Origin: Pareuzebyella sediminis
Lineage (GTDB): Bacteria; Bacteroidota; Bacteroidia; Flavobacteriales; Flavobacteriaceae
Length of the DNA: 64,000 nt
NCBI RefSeq assembly: GCF_008367235.1
Contig: NZ_VTZS01000004.1
Location: 186,001 to 250,000, forward strand
Direction: 5' to 3'
The position numbers were made by a program, and so were the translations under genes. This document shows positions 26,962 to 35,400 of this stretch, in pieces. The notes under the pieces are model-generated. The model was not told the origin of the DNA, did not search any database, and was given only the letters and a program-made list of their open reading frames with translations. How positions within the stretch are numbered: the stretch's first letter is position 1; each line of letters begins with the position of its first letter.

Positions 26962-27112
26962 TAAACTCGTAAAATACTTCCATCAAAAGACTACGGCATA
27001 AAGCCACCGCTTCTGTCCATACTTATTTATTCCGTTTCCTTTTGAGCCAAGATTTTATCTTCCGTTTGGTTCACTGCTCAAATATTGTTTAATCTAAAAT
27101 TTGAGTATTATG
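26962..27112 (+). repeat. Leader repeat, copy 1 (upstream of parB-like gene)
   Basis: About 150 bases strongly similar to 29005-29154. Shared blocks include TAAACTCGTAAAATAC, CATCAAAAGACTACGGCATA, TTATTTATTCCGTTTCCTTT and CTCAAATATTGTTTAA, ending at the start codon of the gene in each case. It is probably a duplicated promoter/leader. Confidence 0.8.
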
Positions 27113-28897
27113 ACAACAAAAGCAAGTACCACAAGAAAGCGTAGAAGTACAACAACTACTGCGAAGAAAGAAGTTAACGGAAAAAAAGTTCCGGTACTTC
27201 AAATCGAGAACATTCCAATTGGCAAAATTAAGCCTGACCCCAAGCAACCGAGAAAGACCTTTGATGAAAAACAGCTACAACAGCTCTCGGATAGTATCAA
27301 AGAGTTTGGTGTGCTACAACCGATAACGGTTCGGAAATCTGGAAAGGACTTTATCATCGTTATGGGCGAAAGACGATTTCGCGCAAGCAAGATTGCCAGA
27401 AAGAATACAATTCCCAGTATAGTAAGAACTTATGAAAACGATGAAGTGTTGGAAGTTCAAATCATCGAAAACTTGCAAAGAAAGGACGTAGAGCCTACCG
27501 AAGAAGCCGAAGCGATAGCTTATCTAAGCGACAAATATCAACCCTCTGAAATCGCAAAGCGTTTGGGAAGAACCGACAATTTCATAAGACAACGTTTGAA
27601 GTTGGCTGGATTGATTGACGGTTTCAAACATTTTGTTCGCAATGGTGAAATGACCATTTCGTTAGGTGTTGGTGTCGCACTTTTTGAGCCAGAGGAACAA
27701 CAGATGATGCTGGAAACGATGGGCGAAGACTTCAATGCACATCAGATAAACCGAATGATAAACAATCGAACCTATGATTTGGAAAAAGCACCCTTTGATG
27801 TAGCCGATAAGACTTTGGTGGTTAAAGCGGGTTCTTGTGTAGAATGTCCATTCAATGCTGCGAATCAAGGTAACCTTTTTGGTGAAGGCAAGATGGTCTG
27901 TACGAAATCGCCCTGTTTTGAGACGAAAAAGACCAAATCGTTCTTGAACCTTATTGAAAAATCCAAGAAAAAAAACCTTTTGCTCATTCCTGAAATAAGA
28001 CAGTACTGGGCTGATGAAGAAAAAAATCAGCTCGTTATTTCCCAACTGGAAAATAATGGATTGAAAGTCTATTTGCTGGACGATGTCGAAATTATAGAGA
28101 ATCCTATCGAGCCGACAATGGATGCCATTAAGATTGAATATCAGCATTATGATTATTCCCAGGATGAACTGAAAGCAGAGTTCAAAGAGGCTATTCAGCA
28201 ATATAAGGAAGAACTGAAAACGTATTGTTCAGCAGAAAAGAATGGTTTTGTAAATGGTATCGTCTTCCATCCTGAAACATATCAAAACAAGAATGTTTTC
28301 ATAAAAGTGATTGAGAAATTAAAGAATGATTCTTCTGAATATTCAGCACCATTGGCCAATAGGAAAATGGCAGATTGTACGCCCGAAGAACAAATCATCA
28401 AAATCAACGAGCGTGAAATCCGCAAGCGACAGATTGAAAACAACAAGCAATTTGAGGAAGTGGTGCAGATGATTCGTGAGACGGATTATATCGATACCAA
28501 AAAAACGCTTTCGGTAGATGAAATGGTTGCGTTTTCCATTTCACTCTTTGAAAACAATGTGGACTATATGAGCCGGCAAAAATGCTTTTCAGGATTTTTC
28601 GCCAAAACATCGAAAATGTCCAGGGTTGAAATAGTCGAGCATTTCAAGAAGAATTTCAAAAAGGAAATCTTTCACAAGTTGATTCGGTATATGCTCACGA
28701 AGCAAGTACATTTTAGCGAAAGCAACCATAACAATAACCTCACGAATATTTCATTTTACTATGCGATGCAGGGATATTACAAATCCAAGATTGCAGACAT
28801 TGAGAAGAGCTATGCTGAGAAACGAAACAAGCGTGAAGCACGTTTGAAAGAGCGTATCGCAGTTCTTGAAAAGAAAATCCAAGAGCTCAAGGATTAG
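27110..28897 (+). CDS. ParB/Spo0J-family protein of the ICE (no ParA partner)
   Basis: About 595 residues. The ATG at 27110 is chosen because it aligns with the start of the gene behind the second leader copy. The N-terminal ParB domain has IKPDPKQPRKTFDEKQL, MGERRFRASKIA (the CTP-binding GERRxRA box) and IIENLQRKDVEPTEEAEA. A helix-turn-helix (PSEIAKRLGRTDNFIRQRLKLAGL) follows. Residues ~240-300 carry a Cys cluster (SCVECPFNAANQ...CTKSPCF) typical of plasmid/ICE ParB-like proteins. The C-terminus is coiled coil. No ParA-type ATPase is adjacent, so a role in element gene regulation or maintenance is as likely as segregation. Confidence 0.85.
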   Translation: MTTKASTTRKRRSTTTTAKKEVNGKKVPVLQIENIPIGKIKPDPKQPRKTFDEKQLQQLSDSIKEFGVLQPITVRKSGKDFIIVMGERRFRASKIARKNTIPSIVRTYENDEVLEVQIIENLQRKDVEPTEEAEAIAYLSDKYQPSEIAKRLGRTDNFIRQRLKLAGLIDGFKHFVRNGEMTISLGVGVALFEPEEQQMMLETMGEDFNAHQINRMINNRTYDLEKAPFDVADKTLVVKAGSCVECPFNAANQGNLFGEGKMVCTKSPCFETKKTKSFLNLIEKSKKKNLLLIPEIRQYWADEEKNQLVISQLENNGLKVYLLDDVEIIENPIEPTMDAIKIEYQHYDYSQDELKAEFKEAIQQYKEELKTYCSAEKNGFVNGIVFHPETYQNKNVFIKVIEKLKNDSSEYSAPLANRKMADCTPEEQIIKINEREIRKRQIENNKQFEEVVQMIRETDYIDTKKTLSVDEMVAFSISLFENNVDYMSRQKCFSGFFAKTSKMSRVEIVEHFKKNFKKEIFHKLIRYMLTKQVHFSESNHNNNLTNISFYYAMQGYYKSKIADIEKSYAEKRNKREARLKERIAVLEKKIQELKD

Positions 28898-28913
28898 CTT
28901 TTGTTGTTTGAAG

Positions 28914-28942
28914 AAGGGTCGGCATTCGTGTCGGCCCTTTTT
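28914..28942 (+). terminator. Terminator after parB-like gene
   Basis: AAGGGTCGGCA / TGTCGGCCCTT stem around TTCG with T-rich tail (TTTTTCTTTTT). It lies 17 bases after the stop codon. Confidence 0.8.
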
Positions 28943-29004
28943 CTTTTTATGATATTAACAAAAGGGTACTAAGAGAAAGCATCAATCAATATCAGCGCAA
29001 AGGT

Positions 29005-29154
29005 AAACTCGTAAAATACACCCATCAAAAGACTACGGCATAAAGCCGTTGCGCGCATCCCTCTTCTTATTTATTCCGTTTCCTTTTGAGCTGTGATTTT
29101 AGCTTCCGTTTGGGTGATGCTCAAATATTGTTTAACTAAAATTTCAACATTATG
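29005..29154 (+). repeat. Leader repeat, copy 2 (upstream of small ORF and DUF932 gene)
   Basis: Second copy of the leader at 26962-27112; see that entry. The copies differ mainly around 29048-29067 and 29091-29115. Confidence 0.8.
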
Positions 29155-29310
29155 GAACAAGCATCAAAAGCAAAGATTTCGGTCGAGGAAGCCGAAGTAC
29201 ATTATCAATCCAGTAAGGAAAATTACATCATTGAAGGTGCCGAAAGTCATCTGGCTTACTATAGAGAGAAGCATCCAGAGTATTACGCTCTGCTATCACA
29301 AATTGTTTAA
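29152..29310 (+). CDS. Small ICE protein (52 aa), unknown function
   Basis: The ATG follows leader copy 2 directly. The product is acidic and helical (MEQASKAKISVEEAEVHYQ, then SHLAYYREKHPEYYALLSQ). The position of the start relative to the leader mirrors that of the ParB-like gene, which supports translation. The DUF932 gene starts 18 bases after its stop. Confidence 0.6.
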   Translation: MEQASKAKISVEEAEVHYQSSKENYIIEGAESHLAYYREKHPEYYALLSQIV

Positions 29311-29327
29311 CCTAAAATTCAAAAGCT

Positions 29328-30164
29328 ATGTATTTACAAAATTTGCAACAAGATGAGATTTTCGTTTCAAACGAAATGAAATCTTTGAAAAACCTGACCC
29401 AGATGGAATCCCGTCGCGGACTTGAAAATGCCATCATTTCGAATGGCAAAATCGTTAACGTGGTATCAAACAGTTATGGCCACATACCGAACCAACTGTT
29501 CTTCAAGAAAGCAGAGGAAATGTTGACTGATGCCGGATTAAATTATCACAAGCGCACCATCAACAAAAATGATAGGTCTTTCATTACCGATTTTATCATA
29601 GACGACAAAAGCCAGTTTACGGTTAAGAATGATAAGGACTTGATACTGCCAATGTTAAGGTTCAAGAACTCGTATGATGGTAGCGAAAAGACCTCTGGCC
29701 ACTTCGGATTCTATCGAAAAGTATGTTCCAACGGACTTCACGTCTCACAAGCTGAAATCGAATTTTCGATAAAGCACAGCAGGAACAATACAGACCTCAT
29801 AATGCCAAGGTTGAACAACCTGTTTGATAAATTTCTTGACAATGAATTCTATACCATAACCAAGAAGTTTGATAGGATGAAGGAATTTAAAATCATCGAT
29901 ACTAAAGAATTCGTAAAAGCCATTCTTGACAGAACCAAACTGTTCCGCTATGAATGTAGCGATAAAAACAGCGACCCATCGAAGAAGTCGAGAGAGGTTT
30001 TGGAAATCCTCAATTACGAAGCTCTTTTACTTGATGAAGAACCAAATCTCTGGTTAGGTTATAATGCCTTTAATTCGGTATTGCACAATGTGCTGAAAAA
30101 GAGTTTCGGCCAACAGGAACTATTGGATAAAAAGTTGTTCGATGAAGTGTATGCCCTGGCATAG
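29328..30164 (+). CDS. DUF932-type phage/plasmid-like protein
   Basis: 278 residues. The middle (IDDKSQFTVKNDKDLILPMLRFKNSYDGSEKTSGHFGFYRKVCSNGL) matches the DUF932 family found on plasmids, phages and ICEs, where a conserved FxRxVCxNG motif recurs. Function unknown; proteins of this family usually sit with replication or mobilisation genes, as here. Likely co-transcribed with the 52-residue gene upstream. Confidence 0.75.
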   Translation: MYLQNLQQDEIFVSNEMKSLKNLTQMESRRGLENAIISNGKIVNVVSNSYGHIPNQLFFKKAEEMLTDAGLNYHKRTINKNDRSFITDFIIDDKSQFTVKNDKDLILPMLRFKNSYDGSEKTSGHFGFYRKVCSNGLHVSQAEIEFSIKHSRNNTDLIMPRLNNLFDKFLDNEFYTITKKFDRMKEFKIIDTKEFVKAILDRTKLFRYECSDKNSDPSKKSREVLEILNYEALLLDEEPNLWLGYNAFNSVLHNVLKKSFGQQELLDKKLFDEVYALA

Positions 30165-30896
30165 CTTTAAAAGGTATATCCAGTACCTTAAACTGGATTT
30201 TCCATTATTACAAATCCGTACTACTAAAACCACTCAGCACATTCCCCTGCATTCCGTTTCCCTACATTCCGGGAAAAGAGCTTCACTGCAAATATCTTGG
30301 ACACAATCCCCAATTTCAGCTTTCCATTTCGCTAACCCTTCCCGCTTAGGCTGGGAAGGAACACTTCATTCCAGAGCGAAAATTGTGAATTAAGTCCGCC
30401 TTACCAAATCGGAAGGCCAGCACCTCGATTTTCTTAACAGAATTTACGGCAAGAACTTCTTGAGCCCTTGCTCGAAAATTCTTAAAAACCACGGCACCGG
30501 CCCACACATTTTAAGGGGTTTATAATGGATGAAGCCTTGAATGTTTTTCGGGGCATCGAAAAACAGGCAGTGCATAACCAATTCTAAATTAAACCCGATC
30601 GCTCGCCTCGCTTAACTTCCCGTACGCTCAACTCACGACCGGCTTTAAAAGAATTGCTAATGCCCTTATGGAACTTGTCAAGACCGTGACAAGTTTCAGC
30701 GAAAAATAAGGTATCTACTTCCTTGAAAATGCGAGCATTTTACTACGTCGCAGACACACCTGATTTATTCCCTGAAAGTCTTGACAAAACCCACGTCACC
30801 CATTGTGCTACGCACGTAAGAAATCAAACAAACACCCCTTAAAATTTCATCTCAATTTAATTAAACAGGGGAATTATTAATCTTTAAATTTTAGTT
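30165..30896. other. Long non-coding stretch with hairpins before ssb
   Basis: About 730 bases without a credible gene; an 83-codon frame at 30142-30393 overlaps the DUF932 gene and has no family features. Visible structure: CCTTCCC/GGGAAGG (30337-30343 with 30353-30359) and a perfect 9-base pair of arms AACTTGTCA/TGACAAGTT (30672-30680 with 30687-30695). The base composition is more G+C rich than the flanks. It could hold a structured RNA or a replication/transfer site. Confidence 0.5.
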
Positions 30897-31244
30897 ATGA
30901 GTACTTTAAGAAATCACGTACAACTGATTGGAAACGTTGGTCAAGAGCCAACCATTACGAACCTTGAAAGCGGAAGCAAGGTAGCCCGTTTTTCACTCGC
31001 CACAAATGAATATTATAAGAACAAGAAAGGCGAAAAAGAGCAAAACACCGAATGGCATACCGTGGTTGCCTGGGGCAAGACTGCTGAAATTGTAGAGAAG
31101 TATGTAGTCAAAGGAAAAGAGGTAGGCGTAAGCGGAAAACTGAAATCCCGAAGCTATGAGGACAAGGACGGTATCAAACGATACCTAACCGAAATCGAAG
31201 CCAACGAAATCCTATTGTTGGGTACAAAGAATGGCAACGAGTAA
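30897..31244 (+). CDS. ssb: Single-stranded DNA-binding protein of the ICE
   Basis: 115 residues with the OB-fold SSB core (LRNHVQLIGNVGQEPTITNLESGSKVARFSLATNEYY, then TEWHTVVAWGKTAEIVEKYVVKGKEVGVSGKLKSRSYEDKDG). It ends soon after the core; the acidic C-terminal tip (DDDIPF-like) that recruits host proteins is missing. Such short SSBs are usual on Bacteroidetes ICEs and protect transferred single strands. A terminator follows immediately. Confidence 0.9.
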   Translation: MSTLRNHVQLIGNVGQEPTITNLESGSKVARFSLATNEYYKNKKGEKEQNTEWHTVVAWGKTAEIVEKYVVKGKEVGVSGKLKSRSYEDKDGIKRYLTEIEANEILLLGTKNGNE

Positions 31245-31254
31245 AAACAAAAAC

Positions 31255-31292
31255 AAAGAGGGCGCACCTGTGGAAAGTTTCGCCCTCTTTTT
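31255..31292 (+). terminator. Terminator after ssb
   Basis: AAAGAGGGCG (31255-31264) pairs with CGCCCTCTTT (31281-31290); a short T run follows. The loop is 16 bases. Confidence 0.7.
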
Positions 31293-31320
31293 CATTCTTA
31301 ATTTCTAAATCGAAATCACA

Positions 31321-31701
31321 ATGAAGACACAAGTTAACGAAATAAAAGAGCGGTTGCAATTTTTTACGGGAACGGAAATGTTCTACCAAATACCGCTTTT
31401 GAAAACCCGATTTACTGACGGTTTAAAATATTTAGCCGAAGTCGCTGAATGTTTTTGGCTCATAACGGATGCGTCGGTAATCGCTAAAAGTCTGATGAAC
31501 CGAAGTGAATTTATCACGATTGACTTTAAAAGAATGTCCGAAGATAAACAGGACTACACAGGGTATGAAGCTGAAATCATTTACAGCGATGGAAACAGCA
31601 ACGTTTTAGAAACCCACCGCTACAATTCCACTGATTTTCCATTGGATGAATTGCGGATGTTCTTTGTGAACGATACGCTGATGTTACCAAGCGAATACTA
31701 A
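31321..31701 (+). CDS. DUF6876-like small ICE protein
   Basis: 126 residues. The segment ERLQFFTGTEMFYQIPLLKTRFTDGLKYLAEVAECFWLITDASVIA corresponds to the DUF6876 family as I recall it, which occurs on Bacteroidetes mobile elements. It is a soluble alpha/beta protein with no visible catalytic motif. Followed 11 bases later by another small gene. Confidence 0.65.
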   Translation: MKTQVNEIKERLQFFTGTEMFYQIPLLKTRFTDGLKYLAEVAECFWLITDASVIAKSLMNRSEFITIDFKRMSEDKQDYTGYEAEIIYSDGNSNVLETHRYNSTDFPLDELRMFFVNDTLMLPSEY

Positions 31702-31712
31702 TTACTGAAGCT

Positions 31713-31910
31713 ATGATTTATCTAAATTTTACTGATTTGAGCGAGGAAACTCAAGAGCGATTAATTGCCAATTCCAAGGTAGATGTCAAGAAAAAATACG
31801 GCAAGGATTTGATGGACTATGCCACCAAACATCACACCAATCTAGACCAAATGCTTGACGAAGAAGCGTTAAGGAATCTCTATTCCTATACCTATGTATT
31901 TAATATCTGA
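31713..31910 (+). CDS. Small acidic/helical ICE protein, unknown
   Basis: 65 residues (MIYLNFTDLSEETQERLIANSKVDVKKKYG start). No family recognised. It is tightly spaced after the DUF6876-like gene and ends before a clear terminator, so it probably is a real second gene of that unit. Confidence 0.6.
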   Translation: MIYLNFTDLSEETQERLIANSKVDVKKKYGKDLMDYATKHHTNLDQMLDEEALRNLYSYTYVFNI

Positions 31911-31931
31911 ATGATATTTTTGAAAGAATTG

Positions 31932-31964
31932 CACCTCTGAATTATCAGGGGTGTTTTCTTTTTT
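31932..31964 (+). terminator. Terminator of the DUF6876-like unit
   Basis: CACCTCTGA (31932-31940) pairs with TCAGGGGTG (31945-31953), one T-G pair, then TTTTCTTTTTT. Confidence 0.7.
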
Positions 31965-32120
31965 AGTGCATTCATAATCACGAAAAAATCGTATCTTTAT
32001 TTTGCTGAAATACAGCACATAATTTAATGTAGGGTTATCCACTTTTTTGACTTTCGCCGATAACCGTACCCATCGAAAATTAACGTATCGGAAATTTTAT
32101 TTTCCCTAAAAATGGCAATT

Positions 32121-32226
32121 ATCCGCCGTAGGTCGGATGGATTGTATGGATTTTTGTCAGCCTTCGGCTGACGAAAAGGAATAGCAAGAGGGTAACACGC
32201 TGCGCGATGTTACGGATTCCTTTTCG
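32121..32226. other. Candidate origin of transfer (oriT): nested inverted repeats upstream of mobilisation genes
   Basis: Four structures lie within ~105 bases. (1) ATCCG/CGGAT around CCGTAGGT (about 32121-32138). (2) A 12-bp stem with one G-T pair, 32151-32162 with 32166-32177, loop TTC. (3) CGAAAAGGAAT (32172-32182) with ATTCCTTTTCG (32216-32226), perfect 11-base arms. (4) Inside (3), GTAACA-CGC (32192-32200) with GCG-A-TGTTAC (32204-32213). Repeats 2 and 3 share bases, so alternative folds are possible. It lies 124 bases before the accessory mobilisation gene and upstream of the relaxase, the usual oriT position. The nick site is not known. Confidence 0.55.
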
Positions 32227-32349
32227 TTTTCAAATTATTGATAATCAATTGTTTAAATTTATTTTAAATTTTTTGATTTTCAGCAATTTGCGACAAATGC
32301 CCTCAAAACGTCCATTTTTCGGGAAGGATTTGCGACAAATCGGCGAAAT

Positions 32350-32730
32350 ATGGACACATTTATCGGCATCAGATTCAAGAAGGAAACGGCAAAACGTTTT
32401 CAGGAATTCTCAAGAACACATTTCAAGACCCATACCGAGGCAATGGAAGCCATTCTCGACTTTTTCTTCTACAACGAGATTTCACCCAAGGAAAATTTAG
32501 GACCAACAGGACGTACCATTGAAGCTAAATTATTGAAACGTATCAATGCCGTCATTGCCATAATGCGCGATGTCGAAAAGACCCAGACGAAACCCACAGT
32601 CGCAATGTTGCAATCTCTTTTTGAGATGGAAGAAACAAAGAAAAAACCGTTGATTTTGGAAAAGAAGTTTGCAGAGGAAAAGAACGAAGTGCGCTTTCGC
32701 GAAAAGCGAAATAATTCAAACCAACTTTAA
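32350..32730 (+). CDS. BfmA/BtgA-type mobilisation accessory protein
   Basis: 126 residues. The N-terminus (FIGIRFKKETAKRFQEFSRTHFKTHTEAMEAILDFFFYNEI) looks like a ribbon-helix-helix-type DNA-binding segment followed by a helical region, as in BfmA/BtgA proteins of Bacteroides mobilisable elements. It probably binds oriT and recruits the relaxase. It sits between the candidate oriT and the relaxase gene, 11 bases before the latter. Confidence 0.75.
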   Translation: MDTFIGIRFKKETAKRFQEFSRTHFKTHTEAMEAILDFFFYNEISPKENLGPTGRTIEAKLLKRINAVIAIMRDVEKTQTKPTVAMLQSLFEMEETKKKPLILEKKFAEEKNEVRFREKRNNSNQL

Positions 32731-32741
32731 AAATACAGGCT

Positions 32742-33773
32742 ATGTACATCAACATCACCCCACAAAAATTAGGAACGAATTACTCGCAGAGCTCAGCGGA
32801 TTTTGTGGACTATCTCGAAAAGGAAAATGAAGGTTTGGAAAAGGAAGAGATGGAACATTTTTTTAACCAATATGGCGATGAGATTTCAGCTAAAGAAGTG
32901 GTCAAAGAAATTGATGGTAACACTGCCAAGCTGAAAAAGAAAGAACCTAAATTCTATTCCATCACGGTGAGTCCATCCAAATATGAATTGCGAAAACTCG
33001 AAAACAATAGTGAAGATTTAAAACGATATACCCGGGAATTGATGAAGGATTATGCAGCCAGTTTCAACCGGGAAATCAATGGGCGACCAGTTACGGTAGA
33101 TGACATTAAATACTTCGCCAAAATCGAACACCAACGGACTTTTAAAGGAACGGATTTTCAGGTGCGAGAAAACCAAACTTTTGCCACCAAGATTCTTGAA
33201 TTGAAACAAGAAGTCAGGCGCATTCAACAAGGTCAGGCAACAGGCAATATAGAACGGTTGAAATTAAAAATTAGGAAGTTAGAAAAGGAAGCACCACACC
33301 AACTCAATGGCAAGCGAATTGTCCAGGGAATGAAGAAACCCGGAAACCAAAGCCACATCCATATTATAGTCAGCCGGAAGGACGCTTCCAATTCCTTCAG
33401 TCTTTCCCCAGGAAGTAAACACAAAGCCTCTGAAGTAAAGATGCACGGCAGAGAAGTAAAACGAGGTTTTGATAGGGATGCATTTTTCACGAAAGCAGAA
33501 GAGACATTCGATAAGACTTTCGCCTACAAACGCAACTATGCGGAAACTTACAAAGCGAAAAAAGATTTTGTAAAGAATCCCAAGTTGTACTTCGCCGCTT
33601 TGATGAAATTGCCAGCCAATGAAAAGGCTTTGGCTTTTAAGATGATGGGCAAGTCGGGTATTCCGTTAATCCCAAACATCCCGACCAGTAAGGCGCAATT
33701 GGCGCTTCGAGTGTTTAAGCGGCTACGAAAAGGTGCTGAAATCGCAGTGAAATCAAGTTCTATTGGGATATGA
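32742..33773 (+). CDS. Relaxase, MobB/BtgB-type (DUF5712)
   Basis: 343 residues. The N-terminal part contains KFYSITVSPSKYELRKLENN, DIKYFAKIEHQRTF, and a histidine pair in MKKPGNQSHIHIIVSRKDASN (~202-222), which fits the HxH metal motif of a MOB-type relaxase. Tyrosines at the N-terminus (YINITPQKLGTNYSQ) are candidate nucleophiles. The end overlaps the coupling-protein gene by 4 bases. Role: nick oriT, stay covalently bound and lead the strand into the transfer channel. Confidence 0.78.
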   Translation: MYINITPQKLGTNYSQSSADFVDYLEKENEGLEKEEMEHFFNQYGDEISAKEVVKEIDGNTAKLKKKEPKFYSITVSPSKYELRKLENNSEDLKRYTRELMKDYAASFNREINGRPVTVDDIKYFAKIEHQRTFKGTDFQVRENQTFATKILELKQEVRRIQQGQATGNIERLKLKIRKLEKEAPHQLNGKRIVQGMKKPGNQSHIHIIVSRKDASNSFSLSPGSKHKASEVKMHGREVKRGFDRDAFFTKAEETFDKTFAYKRNYAETYKAKKDFVKNPKLYFAALMKLPANEKALAFKMMGKSGIPLIPNIPTSKAQLALRVFKRLRKGAEIAVKSSSIGI

Positions 33774-35212
33774 GCTGGTCATTGGTAGAAATAATGATTT
33801 ATGTCGTTGTGCCTGTTCTTTCGATGGCCATACTTCTCTATGCATTTTACGATAGTGAACCAAGGAATAAAACCGATAAAAAGTATCAAGTCAAGTTCCC
33901 GACAAAATCGGGAAGCTTTAAAATCGACAACATAAAACGTGGCGCATCCGTTATCGGATCCGCAGGAAGTGGGAAAACCGAAAGCGTGGTCTATGGATTT
34001 TTAAAACACTTTCGTGAAAACAGTTTTTGTGGTATTATTCACGATTACAAGAATTTTGAGCTGACCGAAATGGCATACCCGCTTTTTGCCGATAGCAATG
34101 TTCCAATGAAGGTCATTTCATTTGATAGGATTATCCATCGGGTAAATCCCATTGCACCACGGTATTTAGAGAATGAAGAAAGCGTCAACGAAGTATCGAG
34201 GGTACTCATTGAAAACCTTTTGGAACAACGGGAATCCGGAACTACCGGAACTACCAAATTCTTTAACGATGCTGCCGAAGGTTTGATTGGTGGATTGATT
34301 TGGAAACTGAAAACTGACTATTCACAGTTCTGCACCTTGCCACATTTGATTGCGATATACCAAATGCTCGATACCGATAGCCTGGTCCAGTTTCTGGAAA
34401 GCAACATAACATCGAGGGCAATGGCAGATGCATTCATTAGCGGCAAAGATTCTGACAGGCAGACGGCTGGTGTAAAGAGCACCTTGGCCAATGCGCTAAA
34501 ACGCATCAGCACCCAACGCATTTTTATGGCACTATCTGCAGATGAAGTACCGTTGAACATAAATAATGAAGAAAACCCAGCCGTGATTTCCGTTGTGAAC
34601 AATCCCAAATTTGAAACCTCTTATTCACCCATTATCGCTACCATAATTCACACGATTACCAAACAAATGAGTGTACGCAATTCCAAACCTTCTTTTTTAT
34701 TGATGGAAGAAGCACCTACCATTCGCCTACTGAATATGCACCGCATTCCTGCTACACTAAGAAGCTATGACATTGCCACCATTTATGTAATGCAGGATAA
34801 AATCCAAAACGATATGATGTATGGCGATAAGGCAAGCAAGGCGATACTGAGCAATCTATCCTATCAGTTTTTTGGTAAGGTCAATGACTCAGATACGGCT
34901 AAATATTACGAACGCTTCTTTGAAATTATCAAAAACCCAACAAAAAGCGTGAGCAAGGCCGCCAACATTTTTAAAACTGATACCAGAATCACGAAAGGCG
35001 AAAGAGAGGTTTCCAAAAGAAGGGCGGATATTTTCTTTAAGCTGCGACAAGGCGAGTTCGTGACCTTTGCCGATGGGAAGGACAAGAAAGTTCAATTCAA
35101 ATTACTCAAGATTCAGAGAGGGCTTCCGCAGGAAACGAAGCAATATTCTGATGCTGATTTAAGAGCGAATTTTGAGCGGGTTTATGATGAAGCGAGGTCG
35201 ATATTTAGGTGA
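33770..35212 (+). CDS. Type IV coupling protein (TraG/VirD4-like ATPase)
   Basis: 480 residues. One N-terminal membrane helix (~5-25) anchors a cytoplasmic ATPase with Walker A GSAGSGKTES (~63-72) and a Walker B-like FLLMEEAPTIRLL near residue 310. IYVMQDKIQNDMMYG and SNLSYQFFGKVNDSDTAKYYE are typical of TraM-recognition/T4CP C-terminal parts. It links the relaxosome to the mating channel built by the tra genes at 39.9-46.7 kb. Confidence 0.85.
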   Translation: MSWSLVEIMIYVVVPVLSMAILLYAFYDSEPRNKTDKKYQVKFPTKSGSFKIDNIKRGASVIGSAGSGKTESVVYGFLKHFRENSFCGIIHDYKNFELTEMAYPLFADSNVPMKVISFDRIIHRVNPIAPRYLENEESVNEVSRVLIENLLEQRESGTTGTTKFFNDAAEGLIGGLIWKLKTDYSQFCTLPHLIAIYQMLDTDSLVQFLESNITSRAMADAFISGKDSDRQTAGVKSTLANALKRISTQRIFMALSADEVPLNINNEENPAVISVVNNPKFETSYSPIIATIIHTITKQMSVRNSKPSFLLMEEAPTIRLLNMHRIPATLRSYDIATIYVMQDKIQNDMMYGDKASKAILSNLSYQFFGKVNDSDTAKYYERFFEIIKNPTKSVSKAANIFKTDTRITKGEREVSKRRADIFFKLRQGEFVTFADGKDKKVQFKLLKIQRGLPQETKQYSDADLRANFERVYDEARSIFR

Positions 35213-35400
35213 TTTTTTGCTCGCAACTTAGTAATTACAAAATATTCTTTAATCGTAGTAGAAGGAATTGCATTTTCCAAATTTTTGGAATATATCCAAA
35301 TATTAGTATAACTTCAGTTATCAAAATCGCAAAATCATTTGTACCTTTGAAATTAATTTAGTATGTAACTGATTATCAGATATTTTGGACAACTTTCGAT

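Noticed and set aside
27110-28897. ParB as part of a chromosomal parABS locus
   Set aside because: No parA, position right after the tRNA att region, and the cysteine cluster fit ICE/plasmid ParB-like proteins.
30142-30393. 83-codon plus-strand frame after the DUF932 gene
   Set aside because: It begins inside the DUF932 gene and has no family features or ribosome-binding site; it lies in a structured non-coding region.
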